Below, one piece after another: positions 22,210 to 22,438 of a stretch of DNA of 22,438 nt. Origin of the DNA: CAYMST01 sp964393115 (GTDB taxonomy: Bacteria > Bacteroidota > Bacteroidia > Cytophagales > Cyclobacteriaceae); contig CAYMST010000052.1 of NCBI GenBank assembly GCA_964393115.1, forward strand, positions 1-22,438, written 5' to 3'. A program made the translations under genes and the position numbers. The notes beneath the pieces are model-generated. The model saw nothing but the letters and a program-made list of their open reading frames with translations. It was not told where the DNA came from and searched no databases. The number at the start of each line of letters is the position of its first letter. The first letter of the stretch is position 1.

Positions 22210-22438
22210 TCAATTATACCATCTTACCGCCCAAGCCAGCGGTAGTTTCAAAATAAAGGCGGTCAAAAGGAATTGAAGTGTAAAGGGGGTGTCATCGTCC
22301 AATAATTGAAATAGGAACACTCCTGCCACTACCAATGTTCCGCTCACTATCAGCTGATCACGCAAGATTTTAAGTTGGTTAACGATAACGGCTGATACCA
22401 CTACATATGCAGATACGGTAAGTGTTACAAACTGGTGC
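22210..22438 (-). CDS. Partial membrane protein, 3' end only
   Basis: The reading frame is open to the right edge, so only the C-terminal 75 or so residues are visible. They hold three hydrophobic segments: one ending in VVVSAVIVNQL, then LIVSGTLVVAGVFLFQLL, then FTLQFLLTAFILKLPLAWAV. They end in RWYN. The family was not recognised. A strong terminator follows, which supports a real gene. The start lies outside the window. Confidence 0.65.
   Translation of the reverse strand, partial: HQFVTLTVSAYVVVSAVIVNQLKILRDQLIVSGTLVVAGVFLFQLLDDDTPFTLQFLLTAFILKLPLAWAVRWYN

Noticed and set aside
1..22438. CRISPR array, insertion sequence, prophage, tRNA or rRNA genes
   Set aside because: No regularly spaced repeats, transposase or integrase motifs, or RNA gene signatures were seen anywhere in the window.

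Overview
The window looks like chromosomal DNA of a marine-type Bacteroidota, most likely Cytophagales-like. The markers are a secreted protein ending in a type IX secretion sorting domain, a SusC-style TonB-dependent receptor (carboxypeptidase-regulatory domain plus plug) with a DUF4249 lipoprotein, a LytS/LytTR two-component pair, low GC by eye, and no clear Shine-Dalgarno sequences. No IS element, phage gene, CRISPR array, tRNA or rRNA gene was seen. Taxonomy is inferred from gene content only.

Left part (1-3502): about 635 bases of non-coding DNA with several short hairpins, then one large secreted protein of 804 residues built from tandem beta-sandwich-like modules with a C-terminal sorting domain, then about 450 non-coding bases. 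That second gap holds a long hairpin inside a 10-bp inverted repeat that begins two bases after the stop codon.

Middle part (3503-11262): a seven-gene surface-glycan or small-molecule modification region with an unusual layout. A tight plus-strand operon encodes a winged-helix/nucleotidyltransferase-like protein, a B12-binding-fold radical SAM enzyme and a tandem methyltransferase. It meets, tail to tail, a minus-strand pair (nucleoside phosphorylase-family protein, then a glycosyltransferase). Next come a plus-strand sulfotransferase and, convergent with it, a Wzx-like flippase. Both convergent junctions overlap by 11 bases and are nearly identical in sequence. The enzymes suggest assembly, methylation, sulfation and export of a glycan or glycolipid; the product is unknown. 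This is the best candidate in the window for an undescribed pathway.

Right-middle (11479-16951): a minus-strand block with a LytTR response regulator and its LytS-type kinase, then a TonB-dependent receptor/DUF4249 lipoprotein operon. Upstream of the receptor gene lies a 10-bp direct repeat with a 21-bp period, the geometry expected of a LytTR operator.

Right part (17075-22438): a siderophore-interacting flavin reductase faces an HxlR-family regulator across a 109-bp gap with two GTTAC/GTAAC inverted repeats. Then come a zinc-free MDR oxidoreductase and a minus-strand run of serine hydrolase lipoprotein, NAD(P)-binding SDR protein and DUF983 membrane protein. The window ends in a partial membrane protein gene followed by a clear intrinsic terminator.
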